A DNA stretch of 64,000 nucleotides, taken from Narthecium ossifragum. Lineage: Eukaryota > Streptophyta > Magnoliopsida > Dioscoreales > Nartheciaceae. The number at the start of each line of letters is the position of its first letter. The stretch's first letter is position 1. Where the stretch lies: positions 9,231,485 to 9,295,484 of the forward strand of contig OY986968.1 of assembly GCA_963920575.1 (NCBI GenBank). The letters run 5' to 3'. A model generated the notes under the pieces. That model searched no databases. It was given only the letters and a program-made list of their open reading frames with translations, and was not told the origin of the DNA. The translations under genes and the position numbers were made by a program. This document shows, in pieces, positions 12,087-23,795 of this stretch.

Positions 12087-12687
12087 ATGGACATCCACCA
12101 AGACAACATGACAAACCCTTCTTACATTTCAAACACAACAACACAAGGGATAGAGTGTGTGACGGGGAGGAGGGTCAGCAGTGAACAAGCTAGGGTTAGG
12201 GAGGGAGAGGTTATGAGTAGTGGAGAGAGAGATAGAGGAGGGAGAGACAGAGAGGTCACCTCGGGCTGCACGGGATCGTCGCATCTGGCTCGTCGGAGAG
12301 CCACCGGAGTCCAAGTTGAGGGTGGAGATGAGGGTTTCAGTGCAACCGAGCTTGGTGGCTTCAATCGGCGAGGATGGCAGGAGTGGCGGCGAGGACAATA
12401 TCTGCCGGTGTGCTTTGTAGCAATGTCAATGCCAACTGGATTTGAGGGCGGTGGAGGTGCGGGCGATGAAAAACGGAGTCGGGGGAGGAGAGTACATGCG
12501 GTGGTGGTGCTCTGGCGCTTGGAGGATGGCGGCAAGGTGGTTGGCTATGATTGAGAACAGAGGTCGGAGGGATTAGGTCGCGGCTTGGCCGTGGCGAGGG
12601 AGAGATCGAGTGAGAGGGGGAAGAAAAAGAAATTAGAAAGGGAAAGTTAAGTGCTGGGTGAGGGAGAGATCGATATTTAATTATATA
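12087..12687 (-). other. GC-rich segment inside CACTA
   Basis: The segment is markedly richer in G and C than its surroundings and is open in several frames. The minus-strand frame of 137 codons (12535-12122) is Pro/Ser-rich and matches no family I know. The position upstream of the transposase suits a CpG-rich 5' leader or promoter, as known in En/Spm, but a captured host 5' exon would look the same. It ends in a GA-rich tract (12560-12670) before the Helitron. Confidence 0.4.
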
Positions 12688-12698
12688 CTAGTTGATGC

Positions 12699-12715
12699 CC
12701 GTGCCCCTGGCACGG
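12699..12715 (-). terminator. Helitron 3' terminal hairpin
   Basis: CCGTGCC-CCT-GGCACGG forms a perfect 7-bp stem with a 3-base loop, 7 bases from the terminal CTAG. In Helitrons this hairpin acts as the rolling-circle termination signal. Confidence 0.85.
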
Positions 12716-15700
12716 TTTTTATTTTTCATTTTTTTTATTTTCCTTTTTGTTAAATGCTTACTGCTAGTGTAAAATTTTAACAATAAAGAAATATTACAAA
12801 TGAAATTATTACTAATATTGAGACATCTAAAAACAGTGACAGTAGAAACGTAGGCACCATTTTGGATTGATTTAGAACATATGAAATTGGCTTTTATACA
12901 ATCACATTTACAAATTTAGGATAAAAGACTCAATTTATAAATTAAAAAAGAAAAAGATGAAATCCATCAATGAAGCTCCTCATAAGAACATTTACCTGTC
13001 CAGATGGATTTCTCTGCAAATCAACAGAGAAATCTACATGATAAGGGGTATATCTTCATCAGATAGAGAGAATGAAATAGCACCGACAAACTCCTCTGAA
13101 GCAATTGAAATAATGTTCAATACACACAAATGTCAAACAGTTATGGAGTACAGATGGCTTTTGTAGTATTTTACATAATCAACAAAAACAATCAAACATG
13201 ACTACATGCGATGTTTTCTCCATAGACAACGGTAATAATTGCTATAGACTTAATAAAAAAGAGAAAGAGCGGGCTTTTGAAAGCCTTGAAACAACGTCAA
13301 ATTAAAAAAGCCAATGAGTCCATCCCATTCAATTTGTTGCCAAAGATATCCGCCCACCATGTCCTTGTTCTTTTCTGAACCTGATACAGCTTGAAAACAT
13401 CCCAAAGGAATTAAATCAAAAGGGTGCTTGAAAATTCTCACTCTTGATCTACTCAATGCGTTTCAATTTCACCTTCTGTTCTCGAAGCCATTCCCATCCA
13501 ACACCTACGAAGCACCATAGCTAGCAATACATATCCAGCAAAAGGCAAAGCATGAACACATCAAAGGAGGGTCAAAATCAGATGTTGACCCCACTTTGAT
13601 TACTTTTGCGATTAGAGAGGTGCATTAGAGATGAAAAGGAAGAATGAAATCAGTTTTAACCATACAAAAGAGGAAATAAAAAGGAAATTTGCAACAAAAT
13701 GAATAAAACCAAATGGAACACACATGTTGAAATGTACAAAATCACAATTTTAATTTGTTTTCTCGGTGTATACGAAGTAATAACAATAATTGACATGTGA
13801 GCGCCAAGGCAACTGAATAAGCACTGTCAACATGTCTTATTCTTGGCAATTCATAAAGGCATACTCAGTGCAGTTCACAGGTAGACATGTCTTATTCTTA
13901 GCAATTTATAATGAGGCCAATGACTTAAACCACAGCTACGCGAGAGAGAAATATAAACAATTTAGACAGGCATAGCAATCTCATCTACTATTTGCAAGCT
14001 TAAATCAATGAAAAAAAATTCTGAATCTTCATGCAACATCATGGTGTGCCAGATAAACAGAAGTTACAACTCTCCCGACATAGGTGTAATTGACATGTAG
14101 ATTATTGATGAGTATACGATGTCCTGCTACAAAGATAAAGAGAGGGTGGAGAAACCCATAGACAAAGATTTCTTTTGATGGTAACTACCAACACTGCTAC
14201 AACACTGTGTTCCAAAATTGGCAATCTACCGGCCATGAGTCTACCAAAAAAACCTAAGCACTTGGCTCAATGGATGAAATCTCGTATGAACAATGTGAGA
14301 TGAGTACTGTAATCACTAAGCAAGGCAATAGAATATTCCAACTATATCCATAATGACACATGACTAAATAATGAAAAAAGAGTAATAAAACCACTCAAAA
14401 TTCTATGCATGGAAATTTTATTCTGATCAAACCATTTGGAAAAGAGTAGTAAAACTGCTCAAAATTGCTCTTAGGAGATACAAATATGAGGTATGGATCC
14501 AGTATTTGTATCATGCATGATTGAAGAGTTTTTAATTTAAAACATTTTGCTGATTGAAGTACCCAAATGCATTTCAAGCACCCAAATGCATTCAAGCATT
14601 TCATATGTTGTGTGAGAAGCATTGATAAAAACTAAAGCAAACAGTGAATTTGCAAAAGCGGAGCACACCAATGTTGTAATAGCAAAAATAAAAACACAGT
14701 GAAATGATTGTTTGCAGGGTAGACGGGCACATTTTGATGCATGTGGGTTATGGTATATCTGTTTTCTAGGCATGGACAACCATATAGCTACATAATCTTA
14801 ATTTCTTCAAATCCATGAACCAGTCATGAGGAGAGAGCATTGCTCGTGAAGTTATACACTTTAGTACCAAATCAAAGGGAATAAAAAAATCCCCAAACCA
14901 CAGATGAGCATCAATATAGAGGGTGTTTCTCTTAATTCTCCGTCATAGGCAACTACTCGCCTCAAAATTGCTTGGTTCTATAGCATCAATCGGCTCCCAA
15001 CAACTCAGCGTTCAAAGACCAAATAAAAACAAATCTTTCATCAAACCAACCAATTCACCACGAAACATTAATCATACATCAATACCTAAGAAAATACCCA
15101 AATTTTTAAATACAGGATCAAACACCCATATAAAATTTTAAAATACAGGATCAAATACCCATGTAATAAAAAAAATTCCAAGATTGCTAGCCAATGAGCA
15201 TTTAATAGGTACATGCCCGATGATTTCAGGGAATTTAAATTGAGCCCTTACTTTTGCTCTAGCGATCCTAAGATTTACACATGAAACTTGACTATAGTAC
15301 ATCTTTAATTGGTGTAGGGAAATACCTTTAGTACATCTTAGATCAACTCGATCAATAATCTATATACACTTTAAACATCTCAAGGACGTTAATTAATATC
15401 TTTATACATAAAACTGATGTAAATTTTTGCTGCTTGTATCTTTGCTAATGCCATCAAATCATGCATGCTGCCTTTTGTTTGAACCTTTGAAAAGTTAGTG
15501 TTCATAAGCAAAAGAATATGGAATCTCATTATAGCAAAAACCAAAAAAAATAAATAAAGGTTTGCATCATGCACTCTCTCCAATATTCTTATCCAACAAC
15601 ACCTCTTAAAACATGTTTAAAGTACCAAAATTATTGTATAACAATTAAACAAAAAAAATTTCTCTTTAAGCTTATAATTTTCTTTTCATGCTTTGATTCT

Positions 15701-16815
15701 ATTTAAGCAACATTCCCTGACTCTGATTCTTTAAACTGATCAAGATTAATTTCCCTCTACTACTATCACACAAATACCATATTCTAGCTGAAAAGCTGTA
15801 GCCTTGAATAGTGATCATTGGAAGCTATTCAATCAAGCACCCATATAATATTGAATAGTGATTTTCATCAAGCACCCAAATGCATTCAAGCATTTCATGT
15901 GTTTTGTGAGAGGCATGTGTGGGGATTATATTAACTTAAGAGTGATTGATGCATGTTGAGAAATCAGTATACTTGCTTAAGGGCAGCAAGAAGGCTACTA
16001 CTAAGTGTTAGAAAGTAAATCAACAAAATCAACTATAGATAGTAGCTTGATCCACCAGCAAACTCATTTAGGCAGCGACAACAAACATACCATACTGAAA
16101 TTGTCAAACAAAATCTAAGTACCATGCTGTATTTCGAAACATGCACAAACTGAATAATTAATAGTAAAGGGCAGGGAACAGGGCAAGGAACAAAAGAGAA
16201 GTAAAACATAACCGAAAAACATAGAGTGCACTTTTGACCCACGTTTCAAAAACCTCGACGGCGCTTCACTTGATATGATCCAAATCCTATTGCTATTGAT
16301 TTGCAAAAAGAAAAACATCACAGGCAACAATTTTAAATGATATGTTAAGAATGAACAAAAAACCAAAAAAAAATGAAATACTATTGCTATTCAGTCGATA
16401 TGAGTTCCTCATTTGGTTCATTTGATTCAACAATTTTAAATTGAACAGTGTTGAAAGAGTGCAGAACAATTTTCAATTCAGTTCTTGAGAAAACTGAGAC
16501 CAAGAAACAATATAACAAAACGTCCCAGACCAACGTCACAATTATTTCACCATGTAAGTTAAAGAACTACAATCTCAACTCAAAGCACCAATTTTAACCC
16601 AAAAAAATTCCAAGAAATGGGCATCTGATAGCTACAACAACGGATCGAGACCTAAACCCAACAAATTCATAAAAAAGCGCAGAAATCTTCGAAAGCTAAC
16701 TCGAAACCAAAGCTTCTGAGCAATAGAGTGGATCGAGAATTATCTCATCCACCAAAGGAATTGAAAGGAAAGTATTAAAATGGGGAGAGGAGAGGAGAGG
16801 GGATGGGTGAGGGGA
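12716..16815. other. Helitron cargo, no gene recognised
   Basis: This is four kilobases of AT-rich sequence with only short chance frames. It looks like intron or intergenic DNA carried by the Helitron. Internal repeats are visible: a stretch containing 'cacccaaatgcattcaagca' at about 14578 recurs at about 15860, and 'catgtcttattctt' occurs at about 13831 and 13887 in similar context. I see no RNA gene and no recognisable exon. Confidence 0.6.
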
Positions 16816-17015
16816 NNNNNNNNNNNNNNNNNNNNNNNNNNNNNNNNNNNNNNNNNNNNNNNNNNNNNNNNNNNNNNNNNNNNNNNNNNNNNNNNNNNNN
16901 NNNNNNNNNNNNNNNNNNNNNNNNNNNNNNNNNNNNNNNNNNNNNNNNNNNNNNNNNNNNNNNNNNNNNNNNNNNNNNNNNNNNNNNNNNNNNNNNNNNN
17001 NNNNNNNNNNNNNNN
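16816..17015. other. Assembly gap of 200 N
   Basis: Exactly 200 undetermined bases lie between two copies of the same GA-rich text (GAGGAGAGGGGATGGGTGAG at about 16789-16808 and about 17041-17060). The round number suggests a placeholder, and the true size is unknown. The gap probably hides a collapsed tandem repeat. Confidence 0.9.
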
Positions 17016-17414
17016 GCTGAGGGCGAGGTCGACGTAGGAAGAGGAGAGGGGATGGGTGAGGGGAAAGAGAGGGAGAGGGGATGGGGACAGTGCATGGGGA
17101 TGGATAGAGGGAGAGGGGACCCGGGGGAGAGGGTGTCCCGTCCCATCTCTCTCTCTCTCTCAGCTTAAATCTCTCTCAGCTGGAATTTTGAGCAGGGCGG
17201 GTATGCGGGTGGTTGGGTGGGTGGGTGGGTGAGAGGAAGGAAGTTTGGGCGGGAGTTTTTGGTGGGAATGAAATTTTGGGTGGGAATCTTAAAGTTGATG
17301 ATGAAATCTGGATCATTGGATGTGTTTGGAGATGAATCTGGACCGCTCTTTATGTCTTATAGTTGAGACATTTCAAAAACTTCCCTTTCTTATATAATAG
17401 ATATATACAAGGAT

Positions 17415-17720
17415 TGCCGTGCCGACCGGCAACCTATGTGCCGGTCGGCAAATCTCGAGCCGGTAAGATACCGGCTCGAAAACTTGGACCGGCTCCGGCT
17501 CAGCCAACCCAGGCCTTGAGCCGACCGGCACCGGCTCAAGCCGGTCGGCAAATCAATTTGCCGACCGGCAACTGGATGGTGCCGGTCGGATCCATGTGCA
17601 TAATGGAGGGAATAATGGAGGTTCCAGGCTTAGGGCTTAGGGCAATCCGGGATTCACGGGATGATGTCGGATAAGCATAGGGCTTAGGGCTTAGGGCTGG
17701 TCGGTCGGCAATAATGGAGG
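17415..17720. repeat. hAT left subterminal repeats
   Basis: Repeated GCCGGTCGGCAA and GCCGACCGGCA motifs occur in both orientations near the left end. Related GTGCCGG/GTGTCGG motifs occur near the right end on both sides of Athila-B (22055-22125 and 31988-32039). In hAT elements such arrays are transposase-binding regions. A short run of GCTTAGGG units follows at 17632-17695. Confidence 0.75.
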
Positions 17721-17774
17721 GAAAGGAGTCCATTATAAGGGGAGAGGGGAGGCAGGGCTGAGGTAAGAAGAAAA

Positions 17775-18070
17775 TCATACTCAGGGAGGAGAGGAGAGGA
17801 GGGGAGGGGAGAGCATCCAGGGAGGAGAGGAGGAGAGGGGCCAGGCCGGAGAAGAGGAGAGGAGAGGAGAGGAGAGGAGAGGAGAGAGGGGAGAGAGGGG
17901 AGAGAGATGACTTAGCTTTGCCACGCCACACGCCGCCGGGAGGGGAGGAGGAAGCACGCCGCCGGGAGGGGAGGGGGAAGCACACCGGGCCGGGAGGGGA
18001 GGAGGAAGCACGTCGCCGGGAGGGGAGGAGGAAGCACGCCGGGCCGGGAGGGGAGGAGGAAGCTCGCCGC
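17775..18070 (+). repeat. GA microsatellite and 26-28-bp minisatellite
   Basis: A GGAGA/GAGAG tract (about 17785-17905) is followed by about five tandem copies of a 26-28-bp unit built on GCCGGGAGGGGAGGAGGAAGC. It lies in the 5' region of the hAT transposase gene. Its frames are repeats of Arg, Gly and Glu and are not a convincing protein. Confidence 0.8.
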
Positions 18071-18352
18071 CCTCTCGCCCGCGGGGCGAGTTTAGTCTCG
18101 GGAGAAGCGGCGAAGGAGGTAAGTGGGGTTTTATAATTTTTTTTTACTTAACTGCTAAGCTAAGTATAAGTAAATGCAGATAAGTTAATTAACTGCTAAG
18201 TATGCTAAGTTTTTTTTACTTAACTACTAAGTATAAGTTAATTTATTAAATTTTATATTTAATACTAAAAAATAATTCAATTCAAGCTACTTAATTTTGG
18301 GACTAAACGAAAAATATCAGTATATAAAGAATGGCTTTTCATAAACTGTTAG

Positions 18353-21300
18353 ATGGCTCCAAAACCACGTGAAGATGATATTGGATGGCAGCATGGGGAA
18401 CCTATTCCTGGAAATAGATATGGATGGGTATGTAACTATTGTCACATGGTGGGCAAAGGAGGTGGCGTCAGCCGACTAAAGGCACATATAGCCGGTAATG
18501 ACGGTAACGTGGCAAAATGTTCAAAAGTGCCCCAAGAGATCAGACGATCCTTGCGAGCCGAACTTGATAGTGTGAAGCAAGCTAAAAAAGCTATGAGGAA
18601 CAAGAGGGAGGACATAGACAGACTAGCGGCTGAATGCCCGGTTCGGGATCAATACGAGGATGCGGAGGATGATCCAGAGTTACGCGCCGCCATCGACGCA
18701 TCCCTCTATGAGACACGGCAGGCGGAGGACGAGCAATGGCAGGCGGAGGAGGTTCAGAGGCACAGAGCACGTTTCGGACCTTCATCATATGAGGGCGGTT
18801 CTGGAGCCCATAGCTCCTCTCGTTCGCCTCCTCGGAAACAAAGCAAAGGTTCGTCGATCCTCGGTATGTTCGGATCGATGAGGAGAGGAGGAGGGAACAA
18901 GAGACCAACGTCAGCCAATATCAGAGACTTTGATCCTCATGCGTTCCCTAGCCAGGACTCCAGGCAGCGACGGGTCGACGATTACAAGGGGGGCAAGAAG
19001 AGGGAAATCGGTCGTGCAATTGCTCGGTGGTTTCATTTCTCTCACGTTCCTCCTTTTGCTGCAGCTAATACATACTTTCGGTCCATGATAAGTTCTATAC
19101 AAAAGCATGGGCCTGAGATTGAACCTCCCACACCTAAAGAAATAGCCGGCAAGTATCTAGATGAGCAAGTCAATGAGATGCGGGAGTATATCAATGGCTT
19201 CAGGAGGCAATGGGACAGATATGGAGTTACACTGATGTGCGACAGCTGGACAGGACCGACGAGAATGTCCATCATCAATTTTCTCGTCTACTGCAACAGA
19301 AAGGTGGTGTTCCACAAGTCTGTCAATGCCTCCGGCGAAATCCATGATGCAAACTACATCTATCGTCTCATGGAGCAAGTTGTCAAAGACGTAGGGGAGA
19401 GATATGTCGTGCAGGTAGATTCAAAATCCTTCAGGTATCCATTTTTAAATTTCATTATGTAGGAGTTAGGAAATTAATAATGGTTGATTACTTGATTGCA
19501 TATATGATGCAGATTATCACTGACAATGGTGCAAATTTCAAGAAAGCTGGAGAAATGCTCATGGAGAGGAAGGAGCATTTATATTGGACCCCTTGCGCCG
19601 CACATTGTATTGATCTGATGCTGCATGATATAGGGAAGCAGAAGAAGATAAGCAAAATAGTGGCACAAGCGCAGCAAATCTCTCGATTCATATACAACCA
19701 TCTTCCCGTGCATACCATGATGCAAAAATACACCGAGGGAGAGCTCATCCGACCTGGTCCTACAAGATTTGGGACACATTTCATTGCATTGAAGTCTATC
19801 CAACAGAAGATGGTTGGACTGAAGACTATGTTTGCATCTGAGGAGTGGAGTAACTTGAATAGATATTCTAACTCCACGGAGGGAAAGGAGGTCTACAAGA
19901 TTATAATGTCAAACAGATTTTGGGAGACGGTGAATGAAACAGTCCGGGCAGTAGAACCTCTCTACTCCGTTCTCCGTATGGCTGATATTGAGACGAAAGC
20001 TTAGATGGGTTACCTATATGGTAGGATGGAACAAGCGAAAGAGGAGATACAGAGGGTTGCCCCAACGGCTTGTGAGAGTATCATCAAGATTATTGAGCTT
20101 CGCTGGGATGCACAAATGGGGCGCGATTTGCATCGCGCAGGATATTATCTAAATCCAGCATACCAGTACCGCTACAATCTTGCTACCGAGGATCTGCTGT
20201 TGCGAGCTTTGCGGAATTGTATCATCAGGCTAGAGCAAGATGAGTCGGCATGCAACTTGGCGATAAACGAGGTATTTTTCTTTGTACATTACAACTTATC
20301 TCTGATTATTATTAAAATAATACTCGAAAACTTACGCAAAATATGCAAAAATGGATATCAGGGAATGAAATTCAGAGATGCGGCTGGATCTTTCGGAGAG
20401 GCCTCAGCTATAAATGGGAGATATTCTACTGATCCTGGTAAGATGCGATTTTGTAGCTTATAATTGAATATCACACAAAAATAACTCCGAAGTGGAGTTC
20501 TAATAGAATATTTTATATCACAGCTGAGTGGTGGATCCAATATGGAGAGTCGGCACCAAATTTGAGAAAGATTGCCATTCGCATCCTATCACAAACTGTA
20601 TCATCTAGTGGGTGCGAACGCAATTGGTCCACATTCGCACTAATTCATACCAAAGTGCGGAACAGGCTGTCATACGCTCAGTTGGAGAAGCTGGTATATG
20701 TTCATTACAACATGAGACTTCGATTGAGGTACGTCACCGAGAATGCAGAGAGAGACATTGGGGATCCTGATGTGATCGACGCCGCTGTCTTCGGGGAAGA
20801 AGACGACCCCATTGTAGACTGGGTGCAGGCTACCGAAAACATGGGGGCGCCAGTCTTAGATGAGCCAGGTGATCCACCTCGACCAGATAGGTACATTATT
20901 GAGCAAGCGGGTTTGCAGAATATGGATGTTGAAGGCTGGGCGGCATGGTATGTTAGACCTCCATCAGTGCAACAAGAGGCTGCTCCTAATACTTCTAGGG
21001 TTCCTGCCTCTCCTGCTCAAGCGGCAACCCAGGACGATGTCGATTCCGATGCCGAATTTGATCGTCTAATGCATGAGGGAGTACGAGGTGCGGGTGGTAA
21101 ATTTCAAAAAAGCCAGTCATCCAGACAAAGTAGAGGTGCACGGGATACTGATAGCAGGGAGGTCACCCGATCAGCCAGCACGCATCAGTCAAAGGACGAC
21201 GACAGCACCGACAGTGATGATGGAAATGACACGTGCATCCCTGCTACGCAGCCTCAGAGGAGAGACGGTGGCTTGATGTTCACAGAGGAGCAGAGGTTCG

Positions 21301-21878
21301 CTCATGCTACACAAGATGAAGACCACGGAGAGCGAGATTCACGGTGCCAGGTGTACGGGAGGCGTAAAGGCCGCCAACAACAAGATGTTGAGCATGATTA
21401 TTCTGACATGCGACAGAGTCTCGCTGATACCACTTCATCATCCACGCTTCCTTGTTATCATCACCCCTTCCACTCTGCGAGTGTGAGATACGGATCTGAT
21501 GCCTATTCTTCATCGCAGAGCTTTGGAGATTACCAGTACCCTATGCCAGTTCCTGCTCGTCACAGTGTGGGACCCCAGTGCTATGATTTTTATGGCTATC
21601 CTCAGTATGGTTCATCTGAATCTCAGAGCCAGCAGTCATTCTATTCTGAGCAGTCTTCAACATATCCTCCGTCTGCAGCTTTTGGGTATGGCATGTTCAA
21701 GGATATAACTTTCGAGGATCAACCTAACCGTTTTGCAGACCTGATCAGAGAGTTTGATGAACTCTATTCAACTGGAACCACATTCACACAGTATTTAGAG
21801 TTTCTGCAAACTACTAAGGGGGTCAAACTTCATCGACCTATAAATCAGGAGGATCAATATCATTGGTGGAGGGCATGA
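18353..21878 (+). pseudogene. hAT transposase (BED, DUF659, hAT dimerisation)
   Basis: A four-exon model fits splice signals and phase: 18353-19414, 19513-20271, 20362-20437 and 20524-21878. Exon 1 opens with a BED-type zinc finger (GWVCNYCHMVGKGGGVSRLK with later H and C). The DUF659 region spans the exon 1/2 junction (VTLMCDSWTGPTRMSIINF, then ITDNGANFKKAG). Exon 4 carries the hAT dimerisation motif (SSGCERNWSTFALIHTKVRN). The last 350 or so residues are acidic, Ser/Gln/Tyr-rich and low in complexity. One in-frame TAG (20002-20004) interrupts exon 2; otherwise the reading is open for about 1,080 codons. It would bind and cut the 14-bp ends. It is nearly intact but apparently dead unless the stop is read through or is an assembly error. 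Confidence 0.85.
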
Positions 21879-22125
21879 CATGTGTTATATTTTATGTAAT
21901 TGTAATGAGCAATATAATAAATAGCTCATTATCGACCTCTACATATGTTATTTTTTATTTTGAGTGCTCAAAGATCTCAAAAAAACATCCAAATCAATCT
22001 AAAATATCAAATATAAATATCATGGATGGTCAAAACTCTGTGCCAAACGTCTAATAGGCCGTGCCAGGCTGTGCCAGGCCGTGCCGGCTCGTGTCGGCCC
22101 GTGCTGGCCCGTGCCGGCGGCACGT
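21879..22125. other. hAT 3' region up to Athila-B
   Basis: This is AT-rich 3' untranslated sequence followed by GTGCCGG-type subterminal repeats (22055-22120). The last five bases, CACGT (22121-22125), are the target duplicated by Athila-B. Confidence 0.8.
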
Positions 22126-23746
22126 TGATAAGTGCATGAAAGTGCACTCTAAATAGCCTTATAACCATCTCAATTGCTAGATTATTATCTTTAATCAACA
22201 TCTTTATTCCTATTTTTATATCTATATGTTGCTTCACATAGTTGTTTGGAAAATGCAGGAAAAAGGAGAAAAGAAGCTGAAAAAAGTGCATGGATCAACT
22301 TTAAAGATTTATCTATACCTTCTCATGAAGAACCAGAGGATGTGCCATACATGGTTGGAAAGCTCTTGAAGTCTAGATTCTCGAGAATTTTACGGTTCGT
22401 GATTCCGAGTTTTCTAGAGGAAGTTACGGCAGTTTCAGTACCGATGCGCAGTCTGAATGGCAGAAAGGGAAATAAGCTGGAAGTCCGAGCGAAGGTCCGA
22501 TCGATCGGACCACGCAAAAACGTGACAGAACATGTGTTTTTCAGCCACAACACATCCGATCGATCCCTCCATCGCTCTTATGGGGTCCGATCGATCCGAC
22601 ACACAATTCGATCGATCCAACACTCATAATTCGATCGATCGGACTTGGGAATTAAAGGGTGACAGAACGTATGCTTTTTAGAGGAACACAATTCGATCGA
22701 TCGGACCATCGATCGAACTCGGGAAGAGCCAGAGATGAAGAATCTTTACGAAGTCGATCGATCCGACTCCCTTAGTCCGATCGATCGGGATCGGGCGTAA
22801 ATAGAAGTGGGAGATCTCAATGAGACCGATCGATCCAACATTCCGAGGAGGATCGATCGGACGTTTCCAGTGAATTAAATCAACGGTTTTGATTTAACCC
22901 GAGTTTAGGCCTATAAATAGGATACTTAGGGTTATCAAAGGAAAACTTTTGGAGGACTTTTTGGCAGCGTTTGGAGGCGAGGAGAAGGGTTCCATGCTTG
23001 GTTTTCTTTTCTTATTTCTTCTTTATTTCTCCATTAGTTTTGCTGCCCTCATGATGAACATGAGTGGCTAGTTTCTTTTCTAAGGTACCGATGTAGCCCT
23101 AACTGAATCATTCTATGTTATTGGATCATGATTATTTTATCAGTTTATTTTCCTTGATTTATTCATTATTTTAACTGAGATCTTAAATACCTTTATCTGG
23201 CCAATAATAGTATTATAGATTGTTTTATGTAAGATTGGGCGAGGGTTCATTCCCTAATCTTGCAGGATCTATGAATGAATGAGTTTATGTCGAGGCCGGG
23301 TTCAAGCTAAGAGTATTCTTGGTTCATAATTGTTCTTCAGAGCTTAATGGATTCTTGGTTAACACTTAGTTATGGGTTCATTAACTAGGGTTAATTGGGG
23401 GTACTTGGTGAAGACCGCGGCCGAACGGATCATCATACCGGAAGAACGAGCCCTTGGAATTAAACTGAGATCTTGATTGATTCAATGCATAGAATGAGGA
23501 TGTTATGGTGAAATCGGAACCTTAGTATTCATCCATCATATTTCTATCGTTTTCTTATTTCATTATTAGGTCATCTATTTTCGAGACTTCATATTTCTTC
23601 TTTTCTCTTCCATATTTTCTTTCTTTTCTGTTCTTTAGCATTTTACTCTATTAATCTCTACAAATCTCTGTGGGTACGATACTCGTCTTGCTATTATACT
23701 GATTGCACCGATTCGTATACTTGCGAGATATAAAATTTATTCATCA
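22126..23746 (+). repeat. Athila-B 5' LTR
   Basis: It begins TGATAAGTGCATGAAAGTGC and ends TTTATTCATCA. The U3 part holds a dense cluster of CGATCGATCGG-type palindromes (22496-22866) immediately before a TATA box at 22912-22919. No coding sequence is recognised in it; the open frames are chance and recur in the 3' LTR. Confidence 0.95.
22912..22919 (+). promoter_or_regulatory. TATA box, Athila-B 5' LTR
   Basis: TATAAATA lies 45 bases after the last palindrome of the cluster; the identical box in the 3' LTR is at 31148-31155. It probably sets the U3/R boundary a few tens of bases downstream. Confidence 0.75.
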
Positions 23747-23752
23747 AGTTTT

Positions 23753-23770
23753 TGGCGCCGTTGCCGGGGA
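23753..23770 (+). other. Athila-B primer binding site (tRNA-Asp type)
   Basis: TGGCGCCGTTGCCGGGGA lies 6 bases after the 5' LTR. It is the 18-base primer site used by Athila, Calypso and Cyclops-type elements, complementary to the 3' end of tRNA-Asp. Confidence 0.88.
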
Positions 23771-23795
23771 TTTGATTAGAGTTTTTTTGTAGTGA

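Larger units (their letters stand above)
12688..17401 (-). mobile_element. Non-autonomous Helitron
   Basis: Read on the minus strand the element starts TCTATTATATAAGAAAGGG at 17401, followed by AAGTTTTTGAAATGTCTCAA, a 5' end widespread among plant Helitrons. It finishes in CTAG at 12688. A 7-bp stem hairpin lies 7 bases before that end (12699-12715). The flanks are A at the 5' side and T at the 3' side, as expected for insertion between A and T without duplication. No Rep/helicase sequence is visible. The interior is AT-rich with intron-like cargo and a 200-base assembly gap, so the length of 4,714 is uncertain. Confidence 0.85.

Noticed and set aside
17630..17695. Telomere-like GCTTAGGG repeats
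   Set aside because: The units read GCTTAGGG and are few and mixed with other text; plant telomeric repeats are TTTAGGG. They lie in the subterminal region of a hAT element.
17930..18066. Regularly spaced repeat resembling a CRISPR array
   Set aside because: Units are contiguous 26-28-bp minisatellite copies with no unique spacers, in plant transposon DNA.
17536..18136. Frames of 70-150 codons in both directions near the hAT 5' end
   Set aside because: Simple-sequence GA/CT translations (Ser/Pro/Leu or Arg/Glu/Gly); no motif.
22246..22629. 127-codon frame in the Athila-B LTR
   Set aside because: It lies in U3 and recurs in the 3' LTR simply because the LTRs are copies; it spans the palindrome cluster and has no domain.
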